Assembly: GCA_030734395.1 (NCBI GenBank)
Contig: JAUZTG010000024.1
Location: 306,211 to 370,210 of the forward strand
Reading direction: 5' to 3'
From: Sarocladium kiliense
Taxonomy: Eukaryota; Ascomycota; Sordariomycetes; Hypocreales; Sarocladiaceae
Length of the DNA: 64,000 bases
The position numbers and the translations under genes are program-made. Shown here piece by piece: positions 22,155 to 32,517 of this stretch. How positions within the stretch are numbered: the first letter of the stretch is position 1; each line of letters opens with the position of its first letter. The notes under the pieces were generated by a model, which saw only the letters and a list, made by a program, of their open reading frames with translations, did not search any database and was not told where the DNA came from.

Positions 22155-22700
22155 GGTGTAGCTCGTTGATGCTGTACCTTGTCCAAGTCTATGGTGGTTC
22201 TGAACCCGATCTTATCTCATAGCCAGAAGCATCTTCCGAGGCAATTCATTTGGCCTTATATAGAAAAGACAGCCACGAAGAGAAGGGTTCCGTTCTACGT
22301 TTCCGACACATCTTCTCTCGAAGACCGCGGAGACTAGATGTTGAGTTCTGAGGCTCCTGTTCGCAGTCGGCAGCTTGACTCAGCAACAACTGGCATGCTC
22401 CTCTATACTGCAAAATAACTAGCGACTACAAGAGATGCGGCAGATTATAGAAAGCAGTGCTAATCGTACTTCTCCGTAATCTGACTCTCTATGTGGTTGA
22501 CTAATTCACCTCCCTCTCCCCACCCAAAGTCCTCGGACTTGCCCCACAAACTCCGAGGACGTGATGCCGTTTTGAGCGACAAGACGGCGGCAGCACGGCC
22601 TCACGACATCCGCAGCCTCCGCGTTTCTCGCCGGCCAGCCCGCACATCCACCTCTTTCGCCGTTGTCCTCTGCGTCCTCCGCGGGACTCCAATCTGCATC
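22155..22700. promoter_or_regulatory. Shared divergent promoter Gfo/Idh 1 / zinc-cluster regulator 2
   Basis: 546 bp between divergent ATGs. It contains a TATA-like CTATATAAG (minus strand, near 22255-22263) placed for the oxidoreductase, and a perfect CGG/CCG dyad at 22529-22560. Confidence 0.6.
22529..22560. promoter_or_regulatory. Perfect 9+9 bp dyad with CGG-N16-CCG, candidate operator
   Basis: Arms GTCCTCGGA (22529-22537) and TCCGAGGAC (22552-22560) are exact reverse complements around a 14-nt spacer. They include inverted CGG and CCG triplets 16 nt apart, the site type used by Gal4-like dimers. It lies 141 bp before the regulator ATG. Function is inferred. Confidence 0.5.
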
Positions 22701-24314
22701 ATGAGCTGGTCTCGAAAGAAGTCTTGTTCGCACTGCAGGGCCTCCAAGGCCCGTTGCAACAAAGCGTTTCCGGAGTGCTCTCGGTGTTTGGACCGTGGGT
22801 TGTTCTGTCTCTACGAAGGCCGACTCGTGGAACGGGCATCTCCGTACCCAACGCAGCTCCACGACACAGCTCGCATCTCCATGTCGAGTCACCATTCAGT
22901 TCCTACGCCTGTATCTGCAGCCTTGGCCTTTGGCACAGAGCCTTGGTCAGCCCCAAATCAGCTGCCGGATACAGACGCCTTCTTAGGGTGCCTTGATCTG
23001 CCCCAGGACCTGGGCTCTCCATTCACATCGCCTGGTACACTTCAAGAAGCTTCAAAGATCGCCGAGATCCAGTTCTCAGATATTTTCCAGAATGATCAAA
23101 GTTCATGGATAGTACCAGCAGAGGAGTCCAGCTCAACAGCAACAAGAGCGCAGCGGGCTCTGACTCTTTCTACAGCAGGGATCCAACAGACGTCCTTTCG
23201 GAGAACTCTGATGCGGCGAGGGGCACACAGTCGCTGTCCTCTGACTTCCATGGTCCTTGGGCAAATCATGAGCTATCCCAGGCTACTTATCGAGGGCGAT
23301 CAGCTTCCACCCTTTATCCACCCCAAGTGCCATGTTGACGAGGAGCTGGCCCATGACTGCGCCGAGAGTGACACCCATTTGTGTTTGCCAAAGACTTTGG
23401 CTACCTGTGCGAGCCTTGTGCGCATGTTCTATAGCAGAACGTCTGCTGACGCGCAGTTTGTGTGGGAAACGATCCGCGCTGAAGTGGATCGAATATACAT
23501 GGAGGCAAGTCAGACGACCTTCGGATCTCTGTACCCTGCAATTTAGTTTGCAACGCTGACTTGGCGTCCAGACTCGGAGAGATTGTCTGAGTGTAGATGA
23601 TCAGTTGTCCTCTTTGCAATCCGTGATGGTATTATTGCTCTTGCAAGCCGAAGCCCCTGATGCAGCCGCAGAGAATGGCGCTTCGCGGTTCCTCGAGACT
23701 ATGATGGTAAGTTGAAGCCCCCCAAAGGATGTCCAGAAAGTATTAGCAACTGACCTTCGCTGCCATAGTCTCTCATCACCCAAATGACAACACGATATGC
23801 TTGGGACAAGGATATTCCTAATACTAAGCCAGATCGCACGGACTGGATTTGGCGAGAGAGTTTGAGACGGTACGTAGTGATGACATTGACACAAGAATAT
23901 GCCTTCGCCTCAATTGTTTACTATGCTGATGCGCACAACAACAGAGTGATCAGCCTTCTGAGCGTCATTGATCTTCTTCTTGAAGGAATAATGTCCGCCT
24001 CGACCACATTCCGCCATGAGTTTAGCGATGTCCCCCTGCCAGCAACCCGAAGCTTATGGAATGCACGTACAAACAGACGGTGGCGAGTAGCATACGATCA
24101 ATATTGCTCGACGACGAAGTTGTGCAGACCGCTACTGGTATCCGATCTCATAGAGTCTGATGAGGCAGGGTGCTTCTCAAAACATTCACCGAACTCTCAA
24201 AGCAAAGATGCTTTCGCGGACGTTGTACGATGGTGCGAAGGTTCGGATGTGTTAGGTACTTTAGTATGGATGGCGATGCCATTTGAACAACACAGGCGCC
24301 GCACGGTTCAGTAG
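22701..24314 (+). CDS. Zn(II)2Cys6 transcription factor 2
   Basis: Four exons (22701-23504, 23572-23706, 23769-23869, 23945-24314) give 469 aa. The zinc cluster is at C9, C12, C19, C26, C29 and C36. Intron 1 (23505-23571) has a GC donor, GCAAGT, and a TCCAG acceptor; only this joins the frames (IYME to TRRDCLSV). Intron 2 has GTAAGT. Intron 3 (23870-23944, GTACGT...CAACAG) is 75 nt, a multiple of three with no stop, so it can be read through; splicing gives the more family-like WIWRESLRRVISLLSVIDLLLEG. The C-terminal half follows the layout of fungal zinc-cluster regulators of about 450 aa. It is divergent from the Gal80-like oxidoreductase, its most likely target or partner (inference). Confidence 0.83.
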
Positions 24315-24339
24315 TGGTCGGAGAAGTAGTGGTCGGAGA
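24310..24339 (+). repeat. 15-bp tandem duplication spanning the stop codon of regulator 2
   Basis: Two exact copies of AGTAGTGGTCGGAGA (24310-24324 and 24325-24339). The first holds the TAG stop (24312-24314). The second copy carries another TAG in the same frame, so stop-codon loss would add only five codons. Confidence 0.85.
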
Positions 24340-24764
24340 CGATACGTGTAGATGTAGGGCTCTAAAGATGACTTCTAAGCAGCCGGCTTTAGAAGGTGTC
24401 TCAGGACATTGATTTGGTATGCGTGAGTTACTTTGCTCGCAGCGCGCTCATGATCTTAAGTACTTGGCGCCGGACTGTTCCCCCCCCTTCCTAGGAAACT
24501 CAACTCTTTTATGATATATAATCACATGAAGCAAGCTTTCGCACTCGCGAGGTAAGTTTAATAATCATAATAATGATAAGCCTAATAATGAGTATGATGG
24601 TGGGTAGAAAAGAAGCATGCCATTCAGTAGTAGATTCTCAGAGTTGGACATAATATAAAAGTATAACTATGCTGAAAAGTCTATGATCCTTAGTGTAAAA
24701 CCGGCCCGCCTTCTGTCCGTATTCCCGATGCCGAGCATCTAACGGTGATACATCGTTGCGACAC
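24315..24764. other. Intergenic between convergent genes
   Basis: 450 bp between the 3' ends of regulator 2 and the UNC-93-like gene. It is AT-rich around 24540-24670 (for example TAATAATCATAATAATGATAA), plausibly 3' UTR and polyadenylation sequence. No gene. Confidence 0.5.
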
Positions 24765-26393
24765 TTAATCGGCACGACGGTCCTCAGCAACATTCACTGT
24801 CATTTCGTGCGCCTTCTTCGCAATCACATCCGGATCATCGACCGTCATCGCCTCTTCAGCTTCATAGTTCGTTTCACGGATCTTGTAGAGCACGAGGCCA
24901 CAGAAAGGCATGGAGATCAACACTAGCAGCCACGAGATCAGGTGCTCGGCTAGGTAAGGGGTCTTGAACAGTCATGATTAGCCAAGCCAACTTGAAGTTT
25001 CGGTAAGATCGGGTTTCTCTGCTCACCTTTGCAGCTTCCATGCCGAAGGACACAGCCGCACCAGCAGATTGAATGGCTTTATAGTAGCCAGCCATTCGAG
25101 CCAGTCGGAAGGGGTTATTGGTGATGGATGACATGGTGTAGTACGCAAGACCCTGCCAAGACGCATCGACAACGTAGTCTACAATGCTAGGTCAGATACC
25201 ATTCAGGTCCCTTGGAACTTAAAGTAAAGCTTACATGATAGCATAAGGATGATTGGGCCCACAGCCGACCCGACTGTCCAGTCCCATGGGATTGGGTCGC
25301 CAAAGACCTCGGTCGACGCACGTGTGAACTTGACTTGGAAGCCAAGTCCACCACCCCAAACGGTACACATGAGAGCAAACACCACTCCGCAGCTGGCGAA
25401 GGCGCGATAACGCCGGTTGAGAGGAAGTGTATCAGTCAGCAGGCCGATCAAGATGGAACCAAGAATGGAGCCAAGACCAGTCAAAAGAGCAACGAGTGCC
25501 CTGGTTCGGCCGTTGAATAGGGCGGCAGTCAGAGCGTTTTGGTAGGCATAGAAGTAGTTGGAGGAGAAGAACATGGGGAATAGAGCCAACATGCGCCAGT
25601 CCTTGAATAGATCAATGAAGTGGCTGAACTCCTCCTTTGGTGAGAGAGAGGCTTCGACCTCGACCAGAGTTCGATCGCCACGGACAACAAGGTGCGGAGG
25701 GAGCACCAACCAGCTCAATCCAATGGCAATCAACATGATGACCAGGAACACAACATAGACGGCCGTTGAAACGCTGGGCATTGTGCTGTTGGCTTGGATG
25801 CCGAGGGTGATTGACGCGCCGATGAGCGTGCCCATCTGGAATAGGGCCCAAAATACAGAGAACGACCGTCCTTTGTCTTTTTCCGTGGGGTAGGACATCA
25901 TAACGGAGCCTTGTGCCGCCCAGAAGAGCGAAGCCGTGATGCCCAGGATGCCGCCCGCGAGGATGAAGAACCATCGGTTGCCGCTAACCTGGAAGTTCCA
26001 AACGGCACCGACGTACAAGGCATAGCCAGTAGTGCCAATTGACATTGTCAGCCGGGGGCCAAGCGTGTTCTACTTCATAGTCAGCAAGTTTGGTCGGCAA
26101 CTTCCGCAGAGGAACCTACGTTGATGCTTCCAGCAAAGAAGCCCCCAATGAAGAAACAGCCATAGAGTACACTGTTCGCGATGTTGCTCAGATGCACATC
26201 CTGAGTACCACCAGCGCCCAGGTTGCTGAGGGCACTAAACATGCCAACGGAGCAGAAGGCGATGAGGCCGACGATCACGACCTGGGTCCATGGCGAATTG
26301 TCTACTAGTTGTTAGAATGACCCTGAAACCCTTGTGAAAGTGGCTAAACTTGCATCGAAAGCGCCCGTATTGAAGGGTGGCTAGTTTGACCAT
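24765..26393 (-). CDS. UNC-93-like MFS membrane protein (DUF895)
   Basis: Five exons (26354-26393, 26120-26301, 25235-26069, 25027-25178, 24765-24962) encode 468 aa with about 11-12 membrane helices. After a 13-codon first exon, intron 1 (26302-26353) uses a GC donor (GCAAGT) with a CTAAC branch point and TAG acceptor. It gives the family start FRYNSPWTQVVIVGLIAFC then MFSALSNLGAGG. Later hallmarks are GYALYVG, FWAAQGSVMMSYPTEKDKG and YFYAYQNALTAALFNGRTR. Fungal members are plasma- or vacuolar-membrane proteins of unknown substrate, named after nematode UNC-93. Transcribed divergently from the intron-rich oxidoreductase at 27009, suggesting co-regulation. Confidence 0.88.
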
Positions 26394-27008
26394 CTTGAAG
26401 AAGCTGAATCACCTTCAGTAACCTAGCACTGGGGTTTTGTCGCAATGACTTTGTGCCAAGTGAAGGTTGGTGTTCTTAACTCGGGGGGGGGGGGGGGGGG
26501 GAGGACAGGAATCCGACCACGGACGCGTTCTGAGGATGATTTCGGTCGACAACCTCGTCGAAGACCCTCGGTCGGGATAAATATGCAACTCCTGTCTCGG
26601 CTCAATCGTGTCCGAACTATCGGAGGAAGGCCGACAGTGGCCAAGGGCTATGGTAACCCGTACGAAATCTACCGTATCACGTCGCGTCTGTTATCAGAGT
26701 TAGGGCCTCGACGGTCCCAAATCCACAGTTCCCCTGGACTAGTAGGGATTTTACCAGTCTAACAGTGCTTGGTTGGAAAGACAAAGGACCCGATGGGACG
26801 TTGCATACGCTGTTCTTTTCTATGCTAGGTAAAGTTCAGTGGGTATTCTCCTCCCCCGCCGTTACAAATGATAACACTTGTAACTGGAATGTTTCTTGGG
26901 CCCTCCATTGGATCTGGGGCAACTCTACGTTTCATGGACCTCTGATTACGACCCCAGGTGTCATCACGATAGTCAGGATCAAAGCCTCAGATTGTCGCAT
27001 CAGGCAAA
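26394..27008. promoter_or_regulatory. Shared divergent promoter UNC-93-like / Gfo/Idh 2
   Basis: 615 bp between two ATGs pointing outward. It contains a G19 run (26483-26501) about 90 bp upstream of the transporter start. No dyad as clear as those in the regulator-linked promoters was noticed. Confidence 0.5.
26483..26501. repeat. Poly-G homopolymer (19 G)
   Basis: Run of 19 G preceded by AACTC, inside a divergent promoter. The same CTC-G19 join recurs at 63973-63991. The exact length is uncertain in any assembly. Confidence 0.9.
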
Positions 27009-28738
27009 ATGGCAGACATTGTTACCATTGCAGTGGTTGGCGCTGGAAGCCGTGGCACGGTAAGCCCGCGAAGTCACGAAGCTCTGATGTTTTGCTCACG
27101 GCGACGAGACTTATGCCAGGTATGCGCTAGAACGACCTGATCTAGCAAAGGTCGTTGCTGTAGCAGAGCCGGCCCGGTTCCGCAGGACCAGATTCGCGAA
27201 AGATCATGGGTGGGTTACTACTATCTGCACGCACGACGTGAACCCAGGCTGATGAGCAGATGTTAGAATCGCTGATGAGCTTCAATTTACCGACTGGAAG
27301 GATCTCCTCGCAAAAGGGAAGATCGCCGACGCTGTTATTGTTGCGACGCTGGTTAGTGACGCTTGTAATAAAAAAGATGAGAGAGCAGGAGTATTAACTC
27401 CTCGCCAAAGGACCATCTTCATGCCGAGGGAGTCGCAGACTTCGCACAGCAGGGCTATCACATCTTATGTGAGAAGCCGATGGCCACATCTGTTGCCGAC
27501 TGTGTCAGTATGATACGGAACGTGACGAAGATCCCCGACGTGCCCAAGGTATTCGGAATCGGGCATGGTATGACCGCGAGAATGAGACTGCATCGCAGGC
27601 GCAACATGCTGATGGCCACATAGTGCTTCGCTATTCACCATACAATCAGGCTGTCAAGGCTGTAATTGACTCTGGCGCATTGGGTGAGATTATCAACATC
27701 CAGCATATTGAACCAGTCGGCAACCAGCACTTTGCGCACTCGTATGTTCGGGGCAACTGGCGAAGAGAAGGCGATTGTTCTTTCGCGCTGATGACGAAGA
27801 GCTGCCAGTAAGTTTGCGAATTAGTCTCGGCCGGGACCAATCTGACCATATCCGCTAGTGATATCGACATCGTTTGCTATTACTTATCCGGGTTGAAGCC
27901 ATCAAAAGTGCATTCTTTTGGATCACTCGGCCACTTCAAGAAGTCTCGTAAGCCGATCGAAGCAGGTTCAGCAACGTCATGCCTGGATTGTCAATACGAG
28001 CCCAATTGCATCTGGAGTGCTAAGAAGATCTACGTCGATACCTTGTTCCAAAAGAACAACGAGAAGGTCAGTACTCCCATTCCGAAGTGCCACTCCGCCG
28101 TTCACTGAACTCACTAACGGTTCGCAGTGGGCGCGCCACTTCGTCGATTCAGATGCATTGGATGTCGAAAGTGTCATGGAGGCGCTCGAGACAACACAAT
28201 ATGGCCGTTGTGTATATGAGTGCGACAACGACGTTGTCGATCACCAAGTGGTCAACTTGGAGTTCGAGGGCGGCGTGACAGCCTCCGTAACCATGTCTGC
28301 TTGTAAGTCGAGAGACCGTCTGAATTTTATGCAGCCACTAGACTGATTGTTCATAGTCACTGAACAGGTGTGTCAACGCGGTACTCAGATTCAGGGCACC
28401 AAAGGCGAGTTAATTGGAGACATGACTACATTTGTAAGTCTAAAGCTTGGTGTCTATAAAGATTCAGATCCTAATTGCTCCAGGATGTTTTCGACTTTCT
28501 GACCAGGGAACGGACACATCATGCGCCAAAGCTCGAAGGAGGTTATCACGGTGGTGGTGATACTGGACTTGCCCGAGCCTTTGTCAACTCCGTTGCCGCG
28601 GAGGACCAATCGGTCATGGGCGTCACCCCAGAGCAGGTGTTGGACTCGCACTTGCTCGTCTTTGCAGCAGAGACTGCACGAAAGGAGAACCGCGTTGTCG
28701 ACTTCGCAGACTTTAAGGCACAGGCGCTTCGAAAATGA
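27009..28738 (+). CDS. Gfo/Idh/MocA-family oxidoreductase 2 (nine exons)
   Basis: Nine exons (27009-27059, 27109-27209, 27267-27351, 27411-27567, 27624-27807, 27859-28066, 28128-28302, 28357-28433, 28484-28738) give 430 aa. All eight introns are 49-61 nt with GT-AG ends and fitting phases. The Rossmann motif VVGAGSRGT (residues 9-17) binds NAD(P); CEKPMA carries the conserved EKP lysine; and a KSCHDIDIV motif supplies the usual C-terminal-domain His/Asp active-site residues. A CLDCQYEPNC segment followed by WSAKKIY is typical of the subgroup that acts on sugar or inositol-like substrates. Predicted cytosolic dehydrogenase. It shares a promoter with the UNC-93-like transporter, suggesting linked uptake and oxidation (inference). 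Confidence 0.9.
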
Positions 28739-29493
28739 AAGATGTCTAGCTGCGTTAAGATGAAAGAGGTAGCATGCAGGATGTGGTATCTTACGAAACT
28801 GCGACTCAACCAGGGTCATCACTTGGGGCTGATATCACTAGGAAACTCCTGACTATTATTATGTTAATGATTAAGTTGCCTTGAATCGGAGTAGAAACTT
28901 TCCTCATCCTTCTTCTGCCCAGTAGTGTCGTGCCCCGAATCCTCTATCGTCAGATCTCTGGCCGCCGATGGACTAGTCCAAACATATGAGTCTTGCAGGC
29001 AGTACAGGAGGGGTTTCTGTTAGATTTAACTCAGGCTGAGACTTAGAATCGATACTATCTGTGTTTGAATGCTCCATATGCCGCTTCATTGCTCATTGGC
29101 CCTACAGCTGAATGCGGGTAATATGAGGTCTACCTAAGGGTTAATCTCATCAGCATTAGTAGCGGCAGAAATTATGACACCTAACAAGCACCCGACTGTT
29201 GGGTGATTAATGGCTAGGTTGAGACAACGGGTTTCTGCGTCCAAGTCTTGATGAGCTCACTATTTTGTACGTGGGCATATTGTAATGAGTGAATAGCAAG
29301 GATGTTGAAGTTACTGTTTTGACGCCTCAAACTTGTGTTCGGTAAGAATCTGCCTCAGCGACACAGGCCTTACAACCTCAAGCGACAGTCCTAGCTGAAG
29401 AATTGCATCCCCGTGACTCCGAATACCACTTGGATCGATAGATGAGGTCTCCACAACCACACCCTTCTGGCCGTGTTCACCAGCAACCAGCTT
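28739..29493. other. Intergenic between convergent genes
   Basis: 755 bp between the 3' ends of the oxidoreductase and the F-box-like gene. Nothing recognised. Confidence 0.5.
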
Positions 29494-30877
29494 TCAAGCC
29501 TCCAAGACATGAGACCCTAGCGCAAGCTGTGTTGTTTCCCGTAACGTAATGATTGCTGCATCTCCACTGTAACCCCTTTGGTAGCGAGAGACTATTGCTG
29601 TACTTCGTTGGCCATTCCATAATTCGATTGTGTGAAGTTTCGGCATCCTAAGCCCTGCGGCCGCGGCGTCTTGAAGCAAGCTATTAATAGCGGACGCGTC
29701 CGCATCATTTGCTAGGACTTTCGAAGTCAGTGCAAGAGACTCGAGCTTCTCCCATATCCACGAATCCTGGCGCACTGCGAAGAAGTAGCTGGCTTCGACG
29801 ATGAAAAACGCGGACAGGCTTGTGAGCTGTAAGCTCAGGCGGGCACTTCCCCCACTCACAGCTCGATCTGGCGTTCTCACAGTCGAATAATTAAAATATT
29901 GCTTCGCATATGAGTCGTTAAAGTTCTCGAACATTATAAGCTTGCATAATCTCTTTGCAAGCAAAGAGTCGATAAGCGAGATGTGACCTAGGGATCTGGT
30001 CAGTCAACAGCCGCAGCACCTAGCCGCTAGTATAATGCAACTACTTACGTCGGTCAGTTTGGAACTGAATCTCGCTGAACTCTCTCCAAGGCTCATAAAT
30101 AAGCTCTTGTAAATTAGGAAACCGTGTAAACATGTTGGCAAGCGCCACTGGGTTCCATCGGCGGCGTGTTTGCTGGCGAAGGAGCACGGTCCCGACAACT
30201 GGTATAGAGGGGAGGTTCCGCCACCATTCCATCTCGGGCTCCTCGTCGTCGAAAGGCCCTTCGCCCATCATCTCTTGGAATGTACGCTCAATGGCATAGA
30301 CGTTAGGAGTATGAAGCTGTCGTCCTGAAGTCCAGCCATGTTCCGGGTCGTTCACCAGACCCAATCCATTGCTGTCTGTCAAAGGAGGAGAAAAGTCGAT
30401 GTATTCTGACCCAACATCGGAGTAGAACCTCAGGTACTTGAAACAGTGCTTATCATCACTCGGGGAGTATATGGTTATATCGAGAGTCAAATCGCCGCGA
30501 GGCTCCCACTTGGTGAGGACCAAAAACAAACTCTTAAATGCATCCGCAACGAAAGAGTTATTGGCGTCGCTAAGGCCCAAGATTTCTGTGTCTTGGTTGG
30601 CACATACCGTGCAGTCGTACTGCTGCAATTCCACGCGGAACCAGATATAGCGAATCTGGTCTTGCCTTTTGAACAAGATAACTTGAGACTCGGAATCGGT
30701 GAGGCGCGGTACTGACAGCGTGATTTTCGCAAAGTTGAATGGCTCGAGAAATGATTGCCATTCCCGAGAGACGGTCATAAGTAAACCGTACTTTCCCCCG
30801 GTAAAGGGCAGGAGACCCAGTATCTCCGTTCGGAGCTCGGAGGGGAGACGACGCCGGGATGCTTCATTCGTAGGCAT
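29494..30877 (-). CDS. F-box-like protein of unknown function
   Basis: Two exons (30049-30877, 29494-29987; intron 29988-30048 with GTAAGT donor) encode 440 aa. The only recognisable element is a short F-box-like N-terminus, LPSELRTEILGLLPF (about residues 11-25), followed by a long region with scattered leucine-rich strands (FPNLQELIYEPW, KLESLALTSK, MPKLHTIELWNG) resembling degenerate leucine-rich repeats. Such lineage-specific proteins are abundant in Pezizomycotina and may act as SCF ubiquitin-ligase adaptors. The ATG at 30877 is the first in frame. Moderate confidence in the model, low in function. Confidence 0.72.
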
Positions 30878-32517
30878 CCTCAATAGATTGCACAGCAGGG
30901 TGCGTCTCTGTAAAGAGATATCGACGTGAGGGGATGATGGAGATGAAGCAACGGGGGAGAGAGAAAGGATCGGGATCTGCTTTTAATGGTCAAGCCGACA
31001 AAGCAAGGCTTAAAGTTAAATGATCCAAAGGGAAAAGGTTCAATGTGAGTAATGTTTAAGTTGAGCCTGTACGAAGTTATTATCGAGCCTGACAACCTTA
31101 AAGTAAAAACACCAAGAAATCACCAGAGCTTAGAGACCTGGTTCCCCTTCAAATATACACTACTAGCCTTTGGATGCTAAATAATATATCTTTAAGTCGT
31201 CCCAGTGTAATCCTTGCTGTGTCGGGCCTGGGTAATCCATAACATATTTAGCAGATTGTCATTATACCTTGCATCGCACTTTCTTCCCCTCTCTTTGGCA
31301 AACAAGAAACTCCATAGGGGTACACAGTCAAATGCTCATAAACTACTCATTGTTGTAGTAGTTAGTGGGGAGTGAAGCTTTCATCAAGGAAACTCTGGCT
31401 TTGGGTCAAGGATCACGAGCAACAAAACTCAGATAGATATTCGGAATAATTCAGTGCAAGCGAATCAAAACATCAAATCAATCTAACCATCGCTCTGTAG
31501 TAGCAGATTGCTAGAGAAGAAGCGACTCGTGGCATCTGGCCTCGTTCACAAGCTTCCCAGGGTCTTCGGCAAGGAGCACCTAGATGCCGTAAAGTCGTAC
31601 GATTCATACATTCACAGAGCCTCAAACATGTGGCAATCTGGACTTGGCTGCATATATTGAATCGATCGACCGCCGAGCCGTTGCCAATGCTCGCGGATGT
31701 TCGAGAAGCTCTGGGATGTGACTTAGAGAGCACGGTTGCTGCCATGCAAAGAACTGTTGTTTATCATTACCGTTTTGAGGTAGTCATGACACGTGCTGGT
31801 GTCTCTCGCTTGGACGGCGCTCTGAATGTGCGGTTTTCAGACTCACGCTTGAGGTGCCAAGTGCATTTTGCATCAGCCAAGGGGGATCTAGCCGTAACCT
31901 GGGGTGGTTGCAAACTTGCAAGTCAATGACTAGAATACATCCCCGAATAGGCATTTCGTGTGCGTGTAGGTACCACGGCGAACTTGTAACAGCAACCACT
32001 AGCCCAACAACAAATACCAACGCAATGCAGTCGTCATTTCTCCTTATCTCCTCCAAAGTGAGGAGTCTGGTCCGTCCCCGCTGTGCCAAGGCTGTGGCTG
32101 TTGAAGGATGATGGAGCTGGAAGTCTTGGCTATTGGTAATAGAAACTGCGGGCGCAAGATTTCAAGCTTTGCCCCTGTAAGCCGCCGACGCCAGCCCAGG
32201 ACCCATCCATTCATTACTCGGTGAGAAGAGGAGAACACTGGGGAAAATTCGTCAATCTTCGCGGGGTTTCCTGGGGTCGCGGGTGAGGCAATCAATGTGT
32301 GAAGGCTCCGAGAGTCATGACGCGCGACACACACGTGCTCTACAGACCTATTTTAGAGCACTACGTAAGACTTGTCACATGTGAGGTACCGGTGTTGTTC
32401 AATGTAGAATTTCATTCTTGTTGATAGTTGACTATTTGCACTTGGGTTTGACTATAGCGCTGAGTTCAAGTAGAACTAACTCCCTGGCTCCGACAGTCTG
32501 TGTGCGCTTGATACCGC
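30878..32517. other. Intergenic, nothing recognised
   Basis: About 1.64 kb. Short frames such as 31630-31929 lack a domain or splice partners. Probably the promoter of the F-box-like gene plus the 3' flank of the permease. Confidence 0.5.
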
